Of a stretch of 64,000 nucleotides of DNA, positions 35,932 through 45,277 are shown piece after piece. Under the pieces are notes generated by a model. That model ran no database searches and was not told the origin of the DNA. It saw nothing but the letters and a program-made list of their open reading frames with translations. The position numbers and the translations under genes were made by a program. Numbering within the stretch: the stretch's first letter is position 1; each line of letters opens with the position of its first letter. The stretch is from JAWLAT01 sp041395325 (GTDB lineage Bacteria > Pseudomonadota > Gammaproteobacteria > Xanthomonadales > SZUA-5). Where the stretch lies: positions 62,001 to 126,000 of the forward strand of contig JAWLAT010000007.1 of assembly GCA_041395325.1 (NCBI GenBank), read 5' to 3'.

Positions 35932-38900
35932 TCAGTTCTGACCGCTGTCGTCGGCGCCTTCCTGGTTCTGGTCCGTCGAGCCCAACTGCGCGTGCGCCAG
36001 CAGCGGATTGCCCTGCAGGGCCAGACGGCGTTCCTCGCTGGCGTCCAGTCCTGCCCACGGTAGGTCGGGCGCCGCCTGCTGCGCCAGTTCGATCAGCGCT
36101 GCGCGACTCAATCGCAGCTGATGGAAGTCGGGCATCTCCTCCAATCCCGCACTGAGGGCTTGCAGGTCAGCCGCCAGGCGTTCGGAGTTCAGGCGCTGGC
36201 GGCGCTGCGACCAGGGGTGCTCTGCCAACGCCAGCTCGGACAGCGCCAGCAGTGCCTGCTGGCGATCCCAGTCGCTGCGCAGCGCGATGGCCAACTGTTC
36301 GCGTGCCTGCGCAATCTCCTGCGCGGGCCAGCGATTCGCGACCAGCTCTGCGCGTGATCGCAGCATGTGCAGGTGCGCGGTCTGAATGGCCACGTCGTCG
36401 GGATTGTCGACGTGGTCCTGCAGGCGTTGCACGTCAGCGGCCAGTCGCTCCAGCCAGCCCTGGGCAGATTGGCCGGTGGCCAGCGCATGCCGGACCAGCA
36501 GAATCGGCACCCCGACCTGGTTGAAGCGGGCAATGAAGTCGTCTGGCTGGAGTGCCAGGGCCCGTTCGTAGGCTGTCAGCGACAGTTGCGCTGCGTCGGT
36601 GGGGTCGCGCCCGGCCTGGAACTGGTGCTCGGCCAGCGTGCGGGCAGCCATGCCCTTGCTCGACAGCAAGGCCGCCTGTGCGGGCCAGCGCTGCAGTGCT
36701 TCGTCCGCGCTGGCAACCGCATCGGCCAGCACCGCATCGGCGGCCTGGCCGCGAATGGAATGCTCATAGCCCTGCCAGGTCAGCAATGAGACCAGTTCGA
36801 TGGCGACGTCCAGATATTGCGGGTGGCGTTCTCGCGCCGACCGGAGCAACTCGATCGCCTGCACGAAGGGGGCATCGCCATCCTCGCCACTGGCGTACAG
36901 GGCCGAACCATGCTGGCGCAGCGCGACCGCTAGATCCCGCAACAGTTCGGGGTCGTCCGGATCGGCCTCGACGGCCTGGCGCAAGGCGGCGGCCGCAGTG
37001 GCCAACTGCTCGGTGGCCCGCTTTCCCAGCACCTGTTGCTGGTGATTGGCCTGCAACAACAACAGGCCGCCACGCAGCCCCAGCCAGCGGGCGTTTTGCG
37101 CTGGTGCGGGTTCACTCAGTCCTGGTCGCTCGAGCCAGCTCAGCCCGCGGCCGATCGCAGCGCGCGGGTCTTCGCCGCGCTGCAGTTGCAGCCGGGCCAG
37201 GCGCGACCAGGCTTCGGCCCCGGCCAGGCGGTGGGGCAGGGCATCCGGGTCGATTCGCTCCAGCCCGTCACAATGGCTCAGCTCCGGGGTCGTGGTGGCG
37301 CTGCGCAGACCGGACAGGGCCACGGCCAGGGCGTCGCTGCGGCAGCCCAGTTGCCAGGCTTCAGGGTGACTGCGAACCCGATCGACCAGCTTCTGCAACA
37401 ACGGCGCGATGTTCGCCAGTTCCGCCTGCAGCGCATCGGTGGCGCCCTCGTCGAGCAGCCGGGTCGCATGTTCCAGCCGCAGCCGCAGCGCCAGCAACCA
37501 GGGCGGGATTGGCCAGGTCGAATGGGTCTGGATCTCCAGTGCCTGCAGTGCGCCCGGCAGGTCACCCTCCAGTCGTGCCAGCAAGGCGCGCGCCATCGGC
37601 TCGGATTCGACCGATTGCTGCAGAAAACGTCGGGCCGGTTCGCCATGTTCCTGTTCGGCCGCCTGCAAGGCCTCGGCGCGAGCCACCGGATCCTGCTGCC
37701 TTTGCGCCAGCGCCAGTGCATCCAGATAGGCTGCGGCGTGAGCCTGGCCGAGCATGGCGCCCAGTTGCGGATCCTGCAGGCCGGCGTACCAGGCCCGCTC
37801 CAGCGGTTCGATCGCCGCCTGCGGGTCGCCGATGGCCAGGTAGATCCGGCCGGCCGCCGCCTGCGCCGAGGCGGCGATGGCGCCGGTACTGACCCGCGCT
37901 AGGGATTCCGCCTCGTCGAGCGCCTGGGAGCTCACGGTGGCGACCGCCGCTCGTATGTCGCTGGTGGGCTGCGTGTGGATCAGCTGCAATTCGCGCTCGA
38001 TGCCGGCCACCCGCTGCTCCAGCTGTCGTCCCTGTTCGGCGGCGGCCCGCGTGGCTTGCGCCTGGCGCCAGGCCGACCAGCCAGCGCTGAGCAGCAGCAG
38101 CACCAGCAGCGCGGCCGAGGCGCTCAGCCAGGGGGATCGCCGCAAGCGCCGGCGCCAGCGGTACCAGGCGCCGATACTGCGCGCCTGGACCCGCTGCCCA
38201 GCCAGCAGAGCGTCCAGGTCCTGCCGCAGGGCGCCGGCGTCGGAGTAGCGATCGGCCGGATTGCGCTCCAGGCACTGCTGCACCACCCGCGCCAACGCCG
38301 ATGGGAGGCTGGGATCAAGCTGATTGACCGCCGGGGCATCGAGGGCGACCGTGGCGAGCAGATGCCCGGTGGCGCCATCAGCCGTGTGGGGCAGGCGGCC
38401 GGTCAGGGCCTCGAACAACAGGACGCCCAGGCTGTAGACGTCGGCGCGGGCATCGGTGGGCAGACCTTGCGCCTGTTCTGGCGACAGATAGCCGGGCGTG
38501 CCGAGGATCTGCCCTTCCACCGTCAGCGTCGCGTCGTCCGGACCGCGGGCCAGTCCGAAATCCAGCACCCACGGATGCAGTCGGCCATCGCGCTCGGCCA
38601 GCAGTACATTGCCGGGCTTGAGGTCGCGATGAATGATGCCGCTGCGATGCGCTGTTTCGACCGCACTGGCGAGGTCGCGAAAGACCCGCAGGCGCTCGTT
38701 CAGCGGTGCCCGCGTCAGTGCCGGCAGCAACGGCTCTCCGTCGATGAAGGGCAACAGCAGGGCCGGTTGGCCATCGTATTCGCCGACTTCGAGGATCGGG
38801 CAGATGTTGGGATGGCTGAGCTGTTGCAGTGCCTCGGCTTCACGCCGCAGACGCCGGGTCCAGAGGGGATCGTCCCGGCTGAGCAGCTTGATCGCAATGT

Positions 38901-38982
38901 CGCGCCCACTGGCTTCATCACGCGCCCGCAGGATGCGTCCGGTGGCACCTCGTGCGTGCGGGATGGCGGTAGTCAGCTCCAT
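35932..38982 (-). CDS. Ser/Thr protein kinase with large TPR-like outer region
   Basis: A 1016-residue protein. The kinase domain is at the very N-terminus (about 1–265): Lys32, HRDLKPGN at 118–125, DFG at 141–143 and GTPGYLSPEQ. The Gly loop is atypical (HARGATGRIL, missing the first Gly). A membrane helix (about 284–304) is followed by about 700 residues of Ala/Leu-rich helical repeats that resemble TPR or related solenoids. ATG 38982 is the only start upstream of the kinase core. It ends 7 bases from the convergent lipoprotein gene and follows chrA on the same strand. Confidence 0.85.
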   Translation of the reverse strand: MELTTAIPHARGATGRILRARDEASGRDIAIKLLSRDDPLWTRRLRREAEALQQLSHPNICPILEVGEYDGQPALLLPFIDGEPLLPALTRAPLNERLRVFRDLASAVETAHRSGIIHRDLKPGNVLLAERDGRLHPWVLDFGLARGPDDATLTVEGQILGTPGYLSPEQAQGLPTDARADVYSLGVLLFEALTGRLPHTADGATGHLLATVALDAPAVNQLDPSLPSALARVVQQCLERNPADRYSDAGALRQDLDALLAGQRVQARSIGAWYRWRRRLRRSPWLSASAALLVLLLLSAGWSAWRQAQATRAAAEQGRQLEQRVAGIERELQLIHTQPTSDIRAAVATVSSQALDEAESLARVSTGAIAASAQAAAGRIYLAIGDPQAAIEPLERAWYAGLQDPQLGAMLGQAHAAAYLDALALAQRQQDPVARAEALQAAEQEHGEPARRFLQQSVESEPMARALLARLEGDLPGALQALEIQTHSTWPIPPWLLALRLRLEHATRLLDEGATDALQAELANIAPLLQKLVDRVRSHPEAWQLGCRSDALAVALSGLRSATTTPELSHCDGLERIDPDALPHRLAGAEAWSRLARLQLQRGEDPRAAIGRGLSWLERPGLSEPAPAQNARWLGLRGGLLLLQANHQQQVLGKRATEQLATAAAALRQAVEADPDDPELLRDLAVALRQHGSALYASGEDGDAPFVQAIELLRSARERHPQYLDVAIELVSLLTWQGYEHSIRGQAADAVLADAVASADEALQRWPAQAALLSSKGMAARTLAEHQFQAGRDPTDAAQLSLTAYERALALQPDDFIARFNQVGVPILLVRHALATGQSAQGWLERLAADVQRLQDHVDNPDDVAIQTAHLHMLRSRAELVANRWPAQEIAQAREQLAIALRSDWDRQQALLALSELALAEHPWSQRRQRLNSERLAADLQALSAGLEEMPDFHQLRLSRAALIELAQQAAPDLPWAGLDASEERRLALQGNPLLAHAQLGSTDQNQEGADDSGQN

Positions 38983-39043
38983 GGCGGTGATGATACTTGC
39001 GCCATTCGCTATTGCCTGCGACCGGTCTTCCGGATGTGTCCTC

Positions 39044-40336
39044 TCAAGCCGATACCAGCAGCCGCCAGCCGCTACCCATCAGTCCGGCGCCGAGAATCAG
39101 CAGCGGTAACGGAATCCGGCCCGGCCGCAGCAACGCCAGCGTGCCGATTGCCAGCAGCAGGATGAACACCCGGTCGAGGCCGCTGCTGGCGGCCAACAGA
39201 TGCTGGCCAAACCAGTAGCCCAGATGCGCCATCACACCGACCACGGCGGCACTGATCGCGGTCAATGCCGCGCTGGCGGCGGGCCAGCGGCGCAGCCCTT
39301 CGATCCAGGGCGCAACCGGCAGCACGAACAGGAAGCAGGGCAGGAAGGTGGCCCACAAGGTGGTGCCGGTGCCGAGCAGGGCCGAGGCCAGCGGTGAAGC
39401 CAGATCGGGCTGCTGCCAGCCACCAGTGAAGCCCACAAACAGCAGCACCAGAATCAGCGGGCCGGGCGTGGTTTCGGCCAGGCCCAGGCCGACCAGCATC
39501 TGTTCGGGGCTGAGCCAGCCAGCACCGGCAGTGGCGTGCTGCGCCACGAAAGGCAGCACCGCATAGGCACCGCCGACGGTCACCAGCGCGGTGAGGCTGA
39601 AGAAGCTGCCCATCTGCGCGCTGGTGCTGTCGCCACCCAGCCAGCCGCGCAGCAGCAGCAGCGGCAGCCACCAGGCCAGCAGCAGTGCGGCCGCGAGCAA
39701 CAAGGCGCGACCCGGTCGCGGCCTGCGCGCGCCGGTGCTCCTTGGTTGGGCGTCGGCGGCTGGTGGCAGCCAGGCGGGCCGCCAGCGCCACACCAGCACG
39801 CCGATCAGCCCCAGCAGCACCAGCAACAGGGGGAAGGGCAGCCAGCCCAGAGTCAGACAGAGCATCGCCGCGCCGGCCAGCAGCCAGCTCAGCGGTGTTC
39901 GCAGTACGCGGCCGGCCAACTTCGCGATGGCGTGTGCGATGACACCCACGACCGCGGCCTGCAGCCCCAACAGCAGCCCGTCGACTGCCGGCAGCTGACC
40001 GAACTGCAGAAAGGCCCAGCTCAGCAGCACCATCAGCAGCGCGCCCGGCAACACGAACAGACTGCCCGCGATCAGCCCACCGGCCACGCCGTGCAGGCGC
40101 CAGCCCAGATAGCAGGCGAGTTGCATCGCCTCCGGTCCCGGCAGCAGCAGGCAGTAGTTCAGGCCGTGACCAAAGCTGCTGTCATCGACCCAGCGGCGCC
40201 GCTCGACCAGGTCGGTGTGCATCATCGCGATCTGCCCGGCTGGCCCGCCAAAGCTGAGCCAGCCCAGCCGGTGCCAGTAGCGCGCGGCTTCTGCCAGGGT
40301 GCAGGGCTGCAAGGGCTGTGGCGTCATGCAGGTCAT
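39044..40336 (-). CDS. chrA: Chromate transporter ChrA
   Basis: A 430-residue protein with two CHR halves, each opening with a conserved Gly-rich stretch. The first half has RLGWLSFGGPAGQIAMM, VDDSSFGHGLNYCLLLPGPEAMQLACYLG and GSLFVLPGALLM. The second has GSFFSLTALVTVGGAYAVLPFV and GLGLAETTPGPLILV. It would export chromate across the inner membrane. ATG 40336 or 40327 could be the start. Confidence 0.9.
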   Translation of the reverse strand: MTCMTPQPLQPCTLAEAARYWHRLGWLSFGGPAGQIAMMHTDLVERRRWVDDSSFGHGLNYCLLLPGPEAMQLACYLGWRLHGVAGGLIAGSLFVLPGALLMVLLSWAFLQFGQLPAVDGLLLGLQAAVVGVIAHAIAKLAGRVLRTPLSWLLAGAAMLCLTLGWLPFPLLLVLLGLIGVLVWRWRPAWLPPAADAQPRSTGARRPRPGRALLLAAALLLAWWLPLLLLRGWLGGDSTSAQMGSFFSLTALVTVGGAYAVLPFVAQHATAGAGWLSPEQMLVGLGLAETTPGPLILVLLFVGFTGGWQQPDLASPLASALLGTGTTLWATFLPCFLFVLPVAPWIEGLRRWPAASAALTAISAAVVGVMAHLGYWFGQHLLAASSGLDRVFILLLAIGTLALLRPGRIPLPLLILGAGLMGSGWRLLVSA

Positions 40337-40478
40337 CGCGGTGGCGAGGCCCGCATGGTAGCCGTTGCTCAGTGGCGGGCGGTGTCTCGCTCGCGGCAGC
40401 CGTCGATCAGCGCTTCGGGCCGCACGTCAGGCTTGCCTGTGCGAGTCGGTGGCGTTTCGGCCGTGCCGACTGGTTGTT

Positions 40479-41873
40479 TCAGAGCACCTCGGAGGCGAAG
40501 TCGGCCAGTCGCGAGCGTTCGCCACGGCGCAGGGTCACGTGCGCACTGTGCGGCCAGTCCTTGAAGCGATCCACGGCATAGGTCAGGCCGGACGTGGTCT
40601 CGGTCAGATAGGGCGTATCGATCTGCTCGACATTGCCCAGGCAGACCATCTTGGTCCCCGGGCCGGCTCGCGTCAGCAGCGTCTTCATCTGCTTCGGCGT
40701 GAGGTTCTGTGCCTCGTCGATGATCACGTAGCGGGTCAGGAAGGTGCGGCCGCGCATGAAGTTCAGCGCGCGGATCTTGATCCGCGAAGCGAGCAGATCA
40801 TTGGTCGCAGCACGTCCCCAGGCGCCGCCTTCCTGCGGACTGGCCAGCACTTCCAGATTGTCATTCAGCGCGCCCATCCACGGCGTCATCTTCTCTTCTT
40901 CGGTACCGGGCAGGAAGCCAATGTCCTCGCCCACGGGCACCGTCGCACGGGTAACGATGATCTCCTTGTAGCGTTGCTGATCCATCGTCTGGGCCAGCCC
41001 GGCAGCCAGGGCCAACAGGGTCTTGCCGGTGCCGGCCGTGCCCAGCAGGGTGACGAAATCGATGTCCGGGTCCATCAGCGCATTCAGCGCGAAGTTCTGT
41101 TCGCGATTGCGCGCGCTGACGCCCCAGACCTGATGCAGGTTGCCGCGATAATCGCGGGCCAGCTGCAATACGGCGTGTTCGCCCTCGATGCGCATCACGC
41201 GCAGCTCGACGTCGTTCTCTTCCGGCAGATAGAGGCACTCGTTGGGCGACCAGCGCTCCTCCGGCCGGCGCTTGAGCCGGTACCAGGTATGGCCGCGCTC
41301 GGTCCAGGATTCCAGTTCCGGATGCCTCGACCAGAAATCATCGGGCAGTGGCGTCACACCGGCGTAGAGCAGACTCAGATCATCGAGCGCGCGATCGTTC
41401 TCGTAATCCTCGGCGGTGATCGCGTGAATGGCCGCCTTGATCCGCAGATTGATGTCCTTGGTGACCAGTACGACCCGGTCTTTCGGACGCATTTCGCGCA
41501 GACTGAGCACCGACTGCAGGATCTGGTTGTCGGGCAGGACGTTGCCAAAGCCGCTCTGCGAGTCGCCAGAGCGGGTCTGGAAGTAGATGCGTCCACGCGG
41601 CGTGTGTCGGCCCAGGTCCAGGCTGTCCGGCCGGTGCAGCGGCAGGCCCGACTCGAGTTCCGACTTGCCATTGCCTTCGATCAGCTCGCTGAGAAAGCGA
41701 CTGACTTGGCGCACGTTGCGAGAGACCTCGGACATGCCCTTCTTGGCATGGTCCAGTTCCTCCAGCACCATCATCGGCAGATAAACGTCGTGTTCCTCAA
41801 AGCGGAACAGCGCCGTCGGGTCGTGCATCAGCACGTTGGTGTCGAGCACATAAATGGACTTGCGACGGCTCAT
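40479..41873 (-). CDS. PhoH family protein with N-terminal PIN domain
   Basis: A 464-residue protein. The PIN nuclease-like domain (about 5–140) has acidic residues in VLDTNVLMHD, LEELDHAKKG and VTKDINLR. The PhoH ATPase domain (about 255–460) has Walker A LGTAGTGKT, Walker B YVIIDEAQNL and the LTRAGPGTKMVCLGNVEQID segment. PIN-PhoH proteins are RNA helicase/nuclease candidates, sometimes called PhoH2. It lies downstream of bcp on the same strand. Confidence 0.9.
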   Translation of the reverse strand: MSRRKSIYVLDTNVLMHDPTALFRFEEHDVYLPMMVLEELDHAKKGMSEVSRNVRQVSRFLSELIEGNGKSELESGLPLHRPDSLDLGRHTPRGRIYFQTRSGDSQSGFGNVLPDNQILQSVLSLREMRPKDRVVLVTKDINLRIKAAIHAITAEDYENDRALDDLSLLYAGVTPLPDDFWSRHPELESWTERGHTWYRLKRRPEERWSPNECLYLPEENDVELRVMRIEGEHAVLQLARDYRGNLHQVWGVSARNREQNFALNALMDPDIDFVTLLGTAGTGKTLLALAAGLAQTMDQQRYKEIIVTRATVPVGEDIGFLPGTEEEKMTPWMGALNDNLEVLASPQEGGAWGRAATNDLLASRIKIRALNFMRGRTFLTRYVIIDEAQNLTPKQMKTLLTRAGPGTKMVCLGNVEQIDTPYLTETTSGLTYAVDRFKDWPHSAHVTLRRGERSRLADFASEVL

Positions 41874-41950
41874 GGATTGCCCGCTCGTTCAGTAAGGGAT
41901 GGATTGGATCGTGGTGCCCCGCAACGACGTGGCACTCGGCCTGGCCCGGC

Positions 41951-42415
41951 TCAAGCGGCGGCGTCCGGCAACTCGTCCAGGGCCGCGATGACCGCGTCGA
42001 CATGGCCTGGGACCTTGACCTGACGCCACTCGCGCAGGAGCTTGCCGTCATGCTCGAACAGGAAGGTGCTGCGGATCACGCCACGGACCTTGCGCCCGTA
42101 CATGTTCTTTTCGCCGATCACGCCGAAGGCGTTGCAGAGGGTTTCGTCAGGATCGGACAGCAGCGGAAAGGGCAGTTCCTGCTTCTGCTGAAAATTCAGA
42201 TGAGATTTCAGACTGTCGCGTGAAACGCCGTAAATCTGCACTCCGCGACGCTGCAACTCGCCGTGCACGGCCGCGAAATCACGACCTTCGCGCGTGCAGC
42301 CGGGTGTCGAATCCTTGGGGTAGAAATAGAAGATGCTGCGATGGCCGATGACCTGGTCGTGGCTGAGGCGGGTGTCGGGTGTCATGGCGACATCGAACTC
42401 AGGCAGTTTTTCCAT
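41951..42415 (-). CDS. bcp: Peroxiredoxin Bcp
   Basis: A 154-residue thioredoxin-fold peroxidase with the peroxidatic motif STPGCTREGRDF (Cys40), FYFYPKDSTPGC and a WRQVKVPGH end. The usual Bcp resolving Cys five residues after Cys40 is absent, so it may act as a 1-Cys enzyme or use Cys near residue 91. It reduces peroxides with thioredoxin. It follows gcvR by 35 bases, as in E. coli. Confidence 0.92.
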   Translation of the reverse strand: MEKLPEFDVAMTPDTRLSHDQVIGHRSIFYFYPKDSTPGCTREGRDFAAVHGELQRRGVQIYGVSRDSLKSHLNFQQKQELPFPLLSDPDETLCNAFGVIGEKNMYGRKVRGVIRSTFLFEHDGKLLREWRQVKVPGHVDAVIAALDELPDAAA

Positions 42416-42450
42416 CGCGGGGGCGATCTCCTTGTGCTGTGGCGGGCTGA

Positions 42451-43011
42451 TCAGCCCTTGATGGGTTCCAGTATGGCATCGAGATTCAACGTGTCACAGA
42501 ACTCCAGGAAGTCATCACGCAGGCTGGAAATGTGCGTGCTGACCGGCACCCCGATGGTGATCTGTGCGCTGAACATCTCGGCGCCTGTCTGAGTGGCTCG
42601 ATAGCGCGAACTGCTGAGGTTCTCGACCGTGATGCCCCGTCGGGCGAAGAAGTCGCCCAACTGGTAGAGAATGCCGGACTTGTCTGCGGCTATGACCTCG
42701 ACCGCATACGGAAGGGTGTTGCCGGTCAACTCGCGTGCCGTGGTCCGCCGCGAACTCAGACTGATCTGTTCCTCGCGGGCCAGACGGGTCAGCGCATTCT
42801 CGAACTTGGCGATCGCGTCCCAGGCACCACCGGCCAGCAGCAGTACGCAAACCTCCATGCCCAGCATGCTGACGCGCGCTTCGATCAGATTGCAGCCAGC
42901 GTCAACCACGCGCTTGCCCAGAACGGTCAGCAACGGTGTGGATTGTGGGCCGATGGCCGAGACCAGCAGGAAGTTCTCTGGAACAGTCTGGCGAGTCTTG
43001 CTGGCGCTCAA
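42451..43011 (-). CDS. gcvR: Glycine cleavage system regulator GcvR
   Basis: A 186-residue protein with two ACT domains (VSAIGPQSTPLLTVLGKRVVDAG and VEVIAADKSGILYQLGDFF). GcvR restrains GcvA activation of gcvTHP in response to glycine. The reading starts best at TTG 43011 with an AGAGG box upstream, giving MSASKTRQTVPENFLLVS and a family length of about 190; no ATG fits. It is divergent from dapA, as in E. coli. Confidence 0.85.
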   Translation of the reverse strand: MSASKTRQTVPENFLLVSAIGPQSTPLLTVLGKRVVDAGCNLIEARVSMLGMEVCVLLLAGGAWDAIAKFENALTRLAREEQISLSSRRTTARELTGNTLPYAVEVIAADKSGILYQLGDFFARRGITVENLSSSRYRATQTGAEMFSAQITIGVPVSTHISSLRDDFLEFCDTLNLDAILEPIKG

Positions 43012-43165
43012 GGGGACCTCTCGCAGTACCAATGTGCGTGCCCGCGGCTCGTGTTTCGGGGTGCGCGGGCAACGCGCCACGAGCATACTTGTCACCCTCG
43101 CAAAGCCGCAAGTAACATCCGCCGGCCTCGCGCCTCCCGCCTCTCCTTGCCTAGGACCCGTCGTC

Positions 43166-44038
43166 TTGCAGCTTCGCGGCAGTATCTGTGCCCTGGTCAC
43201 GCCGTTCAGCTCTGCTGGCGACCTCGATCTGGAAGCCTTCGAGCGTTTGCTGGACTGGCACGCCAGAGCGGGCACCCAGGCCGTGGTTATCGGGGGCTCG
43301 ACCGGCGAATCCGGTGCGCTGGAGACCACGGAGGTGGTCAGGCTGGTTCGCCAGGCGCGACAGAAGTCGCGAGCTCAGTTGCAGATCTGGGCCGGCATCG
43401 GCGCACCCGCCACGCACAAGGCCCTGCATCTGGGCGAGGCGCTGATCGACGCCGGTGCCCAGGTACTGCTGGCGGTGACACCCTATTATTCGCGGCCGCC
43501 ACAGGAAGGGCTGTATCGCCACTATCAGCAGTTGGCCGATCAACTGGCAGCACCGCTGGTGCTGTACAACGTACCCGGCCGCACCGGCGTGGACCTGTTG
43601 CCGGAAACGGTGGCTCGGCTGATCGATCATCCGAACATCATCGGCATCAAGGAGGCCGTGGGCCGCGATGATCGGCTTCAGGCCATGTTGGCCTTGCGCC
43701 GTCCAGACTTCGCTATCCTGTCGGGCGACGACGGAACCTGTGCCGAATGGATGGTGCAGGGTGCCGACGGGGTTGTCAGCGTGGCCGCCAATGTGGTGCC
43801 CGAGCTGATGGCCCACCTGGCGACACTGGCGCAGGACGACCCGCAAGGCTGTCGTGCGCTCGATTTGCGCTTGCGCGCACTGTACGTGGCGCTGGAATCG
43901 GCCCCGAACCCGATGCCGGTCAAGGCGCTGTTGGCGCGATTGGGTCATTGCGGTCCGACGCTGCGCCTGCCACTCATTGAATTGGAACCCAGTCATGAAG
44001 CGCACCTGCTCACCGTCCATGAACAACTCCACGCCTGA
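43166..44038 (+). CDS. dapA: 4-hydroxy-tetrahydrodipicolinate synthase
   Basis: A 290-residue class I aldolase. It has the pyruvate-binding GSTGES (GTTGES family motif, first Thr replaced by Ser), YYSRPPQEGLYRHYQ with the catalytic Tyr, NVPGRTGVDL and Schiff-base Lys in IIGIKEAVG. It makes the first intermediate of lysine and diaminopimelate synthesis. The start appears to be TTG 43166 (MQLRGSICALVTPF), with AGGA about ten bases upstream; no ATG gives the right N-terminus. The stop overlaps bamC. Confidence 0.92.
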   Translation: MQLRGSICALVTPFSSAGDLDLEAFERLLDWHARAGTQAVVIGGSTGESGALETTEVVRLVRQARQKSRAQLQIWAGIGAPATHKALHLGEALIDAGAQVLLAVTPYYSRPPQEGLYRHYQQLADQLAAPLVLYNVPGRTGVDLLPETVARLIDHPNIIGIKEAVGRDDRLQAMLALRRPDFAILSGDDGTCAEWMVQGADGVVSVAANVVPELMAHLATLAQDDPQGCRALDLRLRALYVALESAPNPMPVKALLARLGHCGPTLRLPLIELEPSHEAHLLTVHEQLHA

Positions 44039-44681
44039 GTCCATCGGCATCGGCCGTCCGCTGCTGGCGTTGTTGCTGGTCAGTACTCTGACTGGTTGCG
44101 GGTTGTTCAAGCCCAAGCAACTGTATGTGGAAAGCGGGGAGGCACCGGTGCTGGAAGTGCCATCGGATCTGGATCGCCCCAGTTCCGACCCCAGCCTCAG
44201 CGTGCCGCCAACCGACAGCGATCGCCTGCTCAGTGGCTCGGAGCTGGCACCGCCACCGCTGGGCGCCAGTGGCCCGGCCCAGGGCGGTGAGCTCTATGCA
44301 CCGGCTTCGGGCAAGACCGATTTGTTGCTGCCGAACACCACCGACGAGTCCTGGGATCTGGTCGGCGCGGCCATCGAGAACAGTCAGATCTTCCGGGTGG
44401 TGGAGAAGGACAAGGACCAGCTGCGCTATCGGCTGGCCATTCCGCAGCCTACGGCCGTTGACCGGCGCTCGATCTGGCGGCGCATGCTGGGGATTGGCGA
44501 TGCACCCACACAAGCGGTTGATCCGGAAGTGATCGTGCTGCTGACCGGCGTGGCCCAGGGCACCGAGATCTCGGTCATCGACGATGCCGATCGGCGTCTG
44601 CGCGATGGTCGTGCTGCACGCGTCATCGCTGCGCTGGATCTGCGTCTGAAGTCGATTTCCACCCGCAGTTCGGGCGGGTGA
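43995..44681 (+). CDS. bamC: BamC-like outer membrane assembly lipoprotein
   Basis: A 228-residue protein with a lipobox (STLTGC) after a hydrophobic stretch. An unstructured acidic N-part follows (LDRPSSDPSLSVPP), then one helix-grip domain (TTDESWDLVGAAIENSQIFRVVEKD to VIAALDLRLKSIS). E. coli BamC (344 residues) has two such domains, so this is the short form. Position directly after dapA matches E. coli (dapA–nlpB/bamC). ATG 43995 or 44019 may be used; both overlap dapA. Confidence 0.8.
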   Translation: MKRTCSPSMNNSTPESIGIGRPLLALLLVSTLTGCGLFKPKQLYVESGEAPVLEVPSDLDRPSSDPSLSVPPTDSDRLLSGSELAPPPLGASGPAQGGELYAPASGKTDLLLPNTTDESWDLVGAAIENSQIFRVVEKDKDQLRYRLAIPQPTAVDRRSIWRRMLGIGDAPTQAVDPEVIVLLTGVAQGTEISVIDDADRRLRDGRAARVIAALDLRLKSISTRSSGG

Positions 44682-44688
44682 TCCGAAT

Positions 44689-44723
44689 GAGCGGGCGCTG
44701 CGCGCGCCGCGCCAGCGCCGCTC
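44689..44723. terminator. GC-rich hairpin between bamC and fdxA
   Basis: GAGCGGGCGCTG and CAGCGCCGCTC can pair (eleven pairs with one bulged G) around a 12-base loop. The genes converge here, so it could stop both. There is no T-run on either side. Confidence 0.35.
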
Positions 44724-45045
44724 AGCGTTCGAGCAGCGACAGCTTGCCTGGCTTGTTTTCCCAGGACTTGGCGTCGGCCGGGGCGTCCTTGCGGACGGTG
44801 ATCGTCGGCCATTGCGGCGCCAACTCGGCATTCAGCGCGATGAAGGCTTCCTGTCCGGCCGGCACATCATCTTCCGGATATATCGCATTGATCGGGCATT
44901 CCGGCTCGCACAGCGTGCAGTCGATGCACTCGTCCGGATCGATGACCAGAAAGTTCGGGCCTTCCTTGAAGCAATCCACCGGACAGACTTCAACGCAGTC
45001 GGTGTACTTGCACTTGATGCAGTTTTCGGTGACGACGAAGGCCAT
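44722..45045 (-). CDS. fdxA: Seven-iron ferredoxin FdxA
   Basis: A 107-residue ferredoxin. The N-terminal cluster motif is CIKCKYTDCVEVCPVDC (3Fe–4S/4Fe–4S pattern) and the second is CIDCTLCEPECP (4Fe–4S), followed by the C-terminal extension with W in PQWPTITVRKD and KSWENKPGK. It carries electrons in the cytoplasm. A tRNA-Glu lies just upstream on the same strand. Confidence 0.93.
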   Translation of the reverse strand: MAFVVTENCIKCKYTDCVEVCPVDCFKEGPNFLVIDPDECIDCTLCEPECPINAIYPEDDVPAGQEAFIALNAELAPQWPTITVRKDAPADAKSWENKPGKLSLLER

Positions 45046-45066
45046 GCTGAAAGACCGAATGGAAAG

Positions 45067-45142
45067 TGGCGCTCCCTACGAGGTTCGAACTCGTGTTCCT
45101 GCCTTGAGAGGGCAGTGTCCTAGACCACTAGACGAAGGGAGC
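45067..45142 (-). tRNA. tRNA-Glu (anticodon CTC)
   Basis: A 76-base cloverleaf on the minus strand with acceptor GCTCCCT/AGGGAGC, discriminator G and encoded CCA. The anticodon stem CTGCC/GGCAG has loop CTCTCAA (anticodon CTC, decoding GAG), and the T arm has GTTCGAACC. It lies 21 bases upstream of fdxA. Confidence 0.95.
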
Positions 45143-45277
45143 GCTGGGTAAGCAGGGCGGCGAATGATAGCCGGTCGTGGGCAGGCCCACAATCTCCCCG
45201 GGCGCGAACCCGGAACCCTGATCAGCGTGGCGACAGCCGGTCGGCAGCGACGCCGACCAGACGACAAGCAGGATGCA

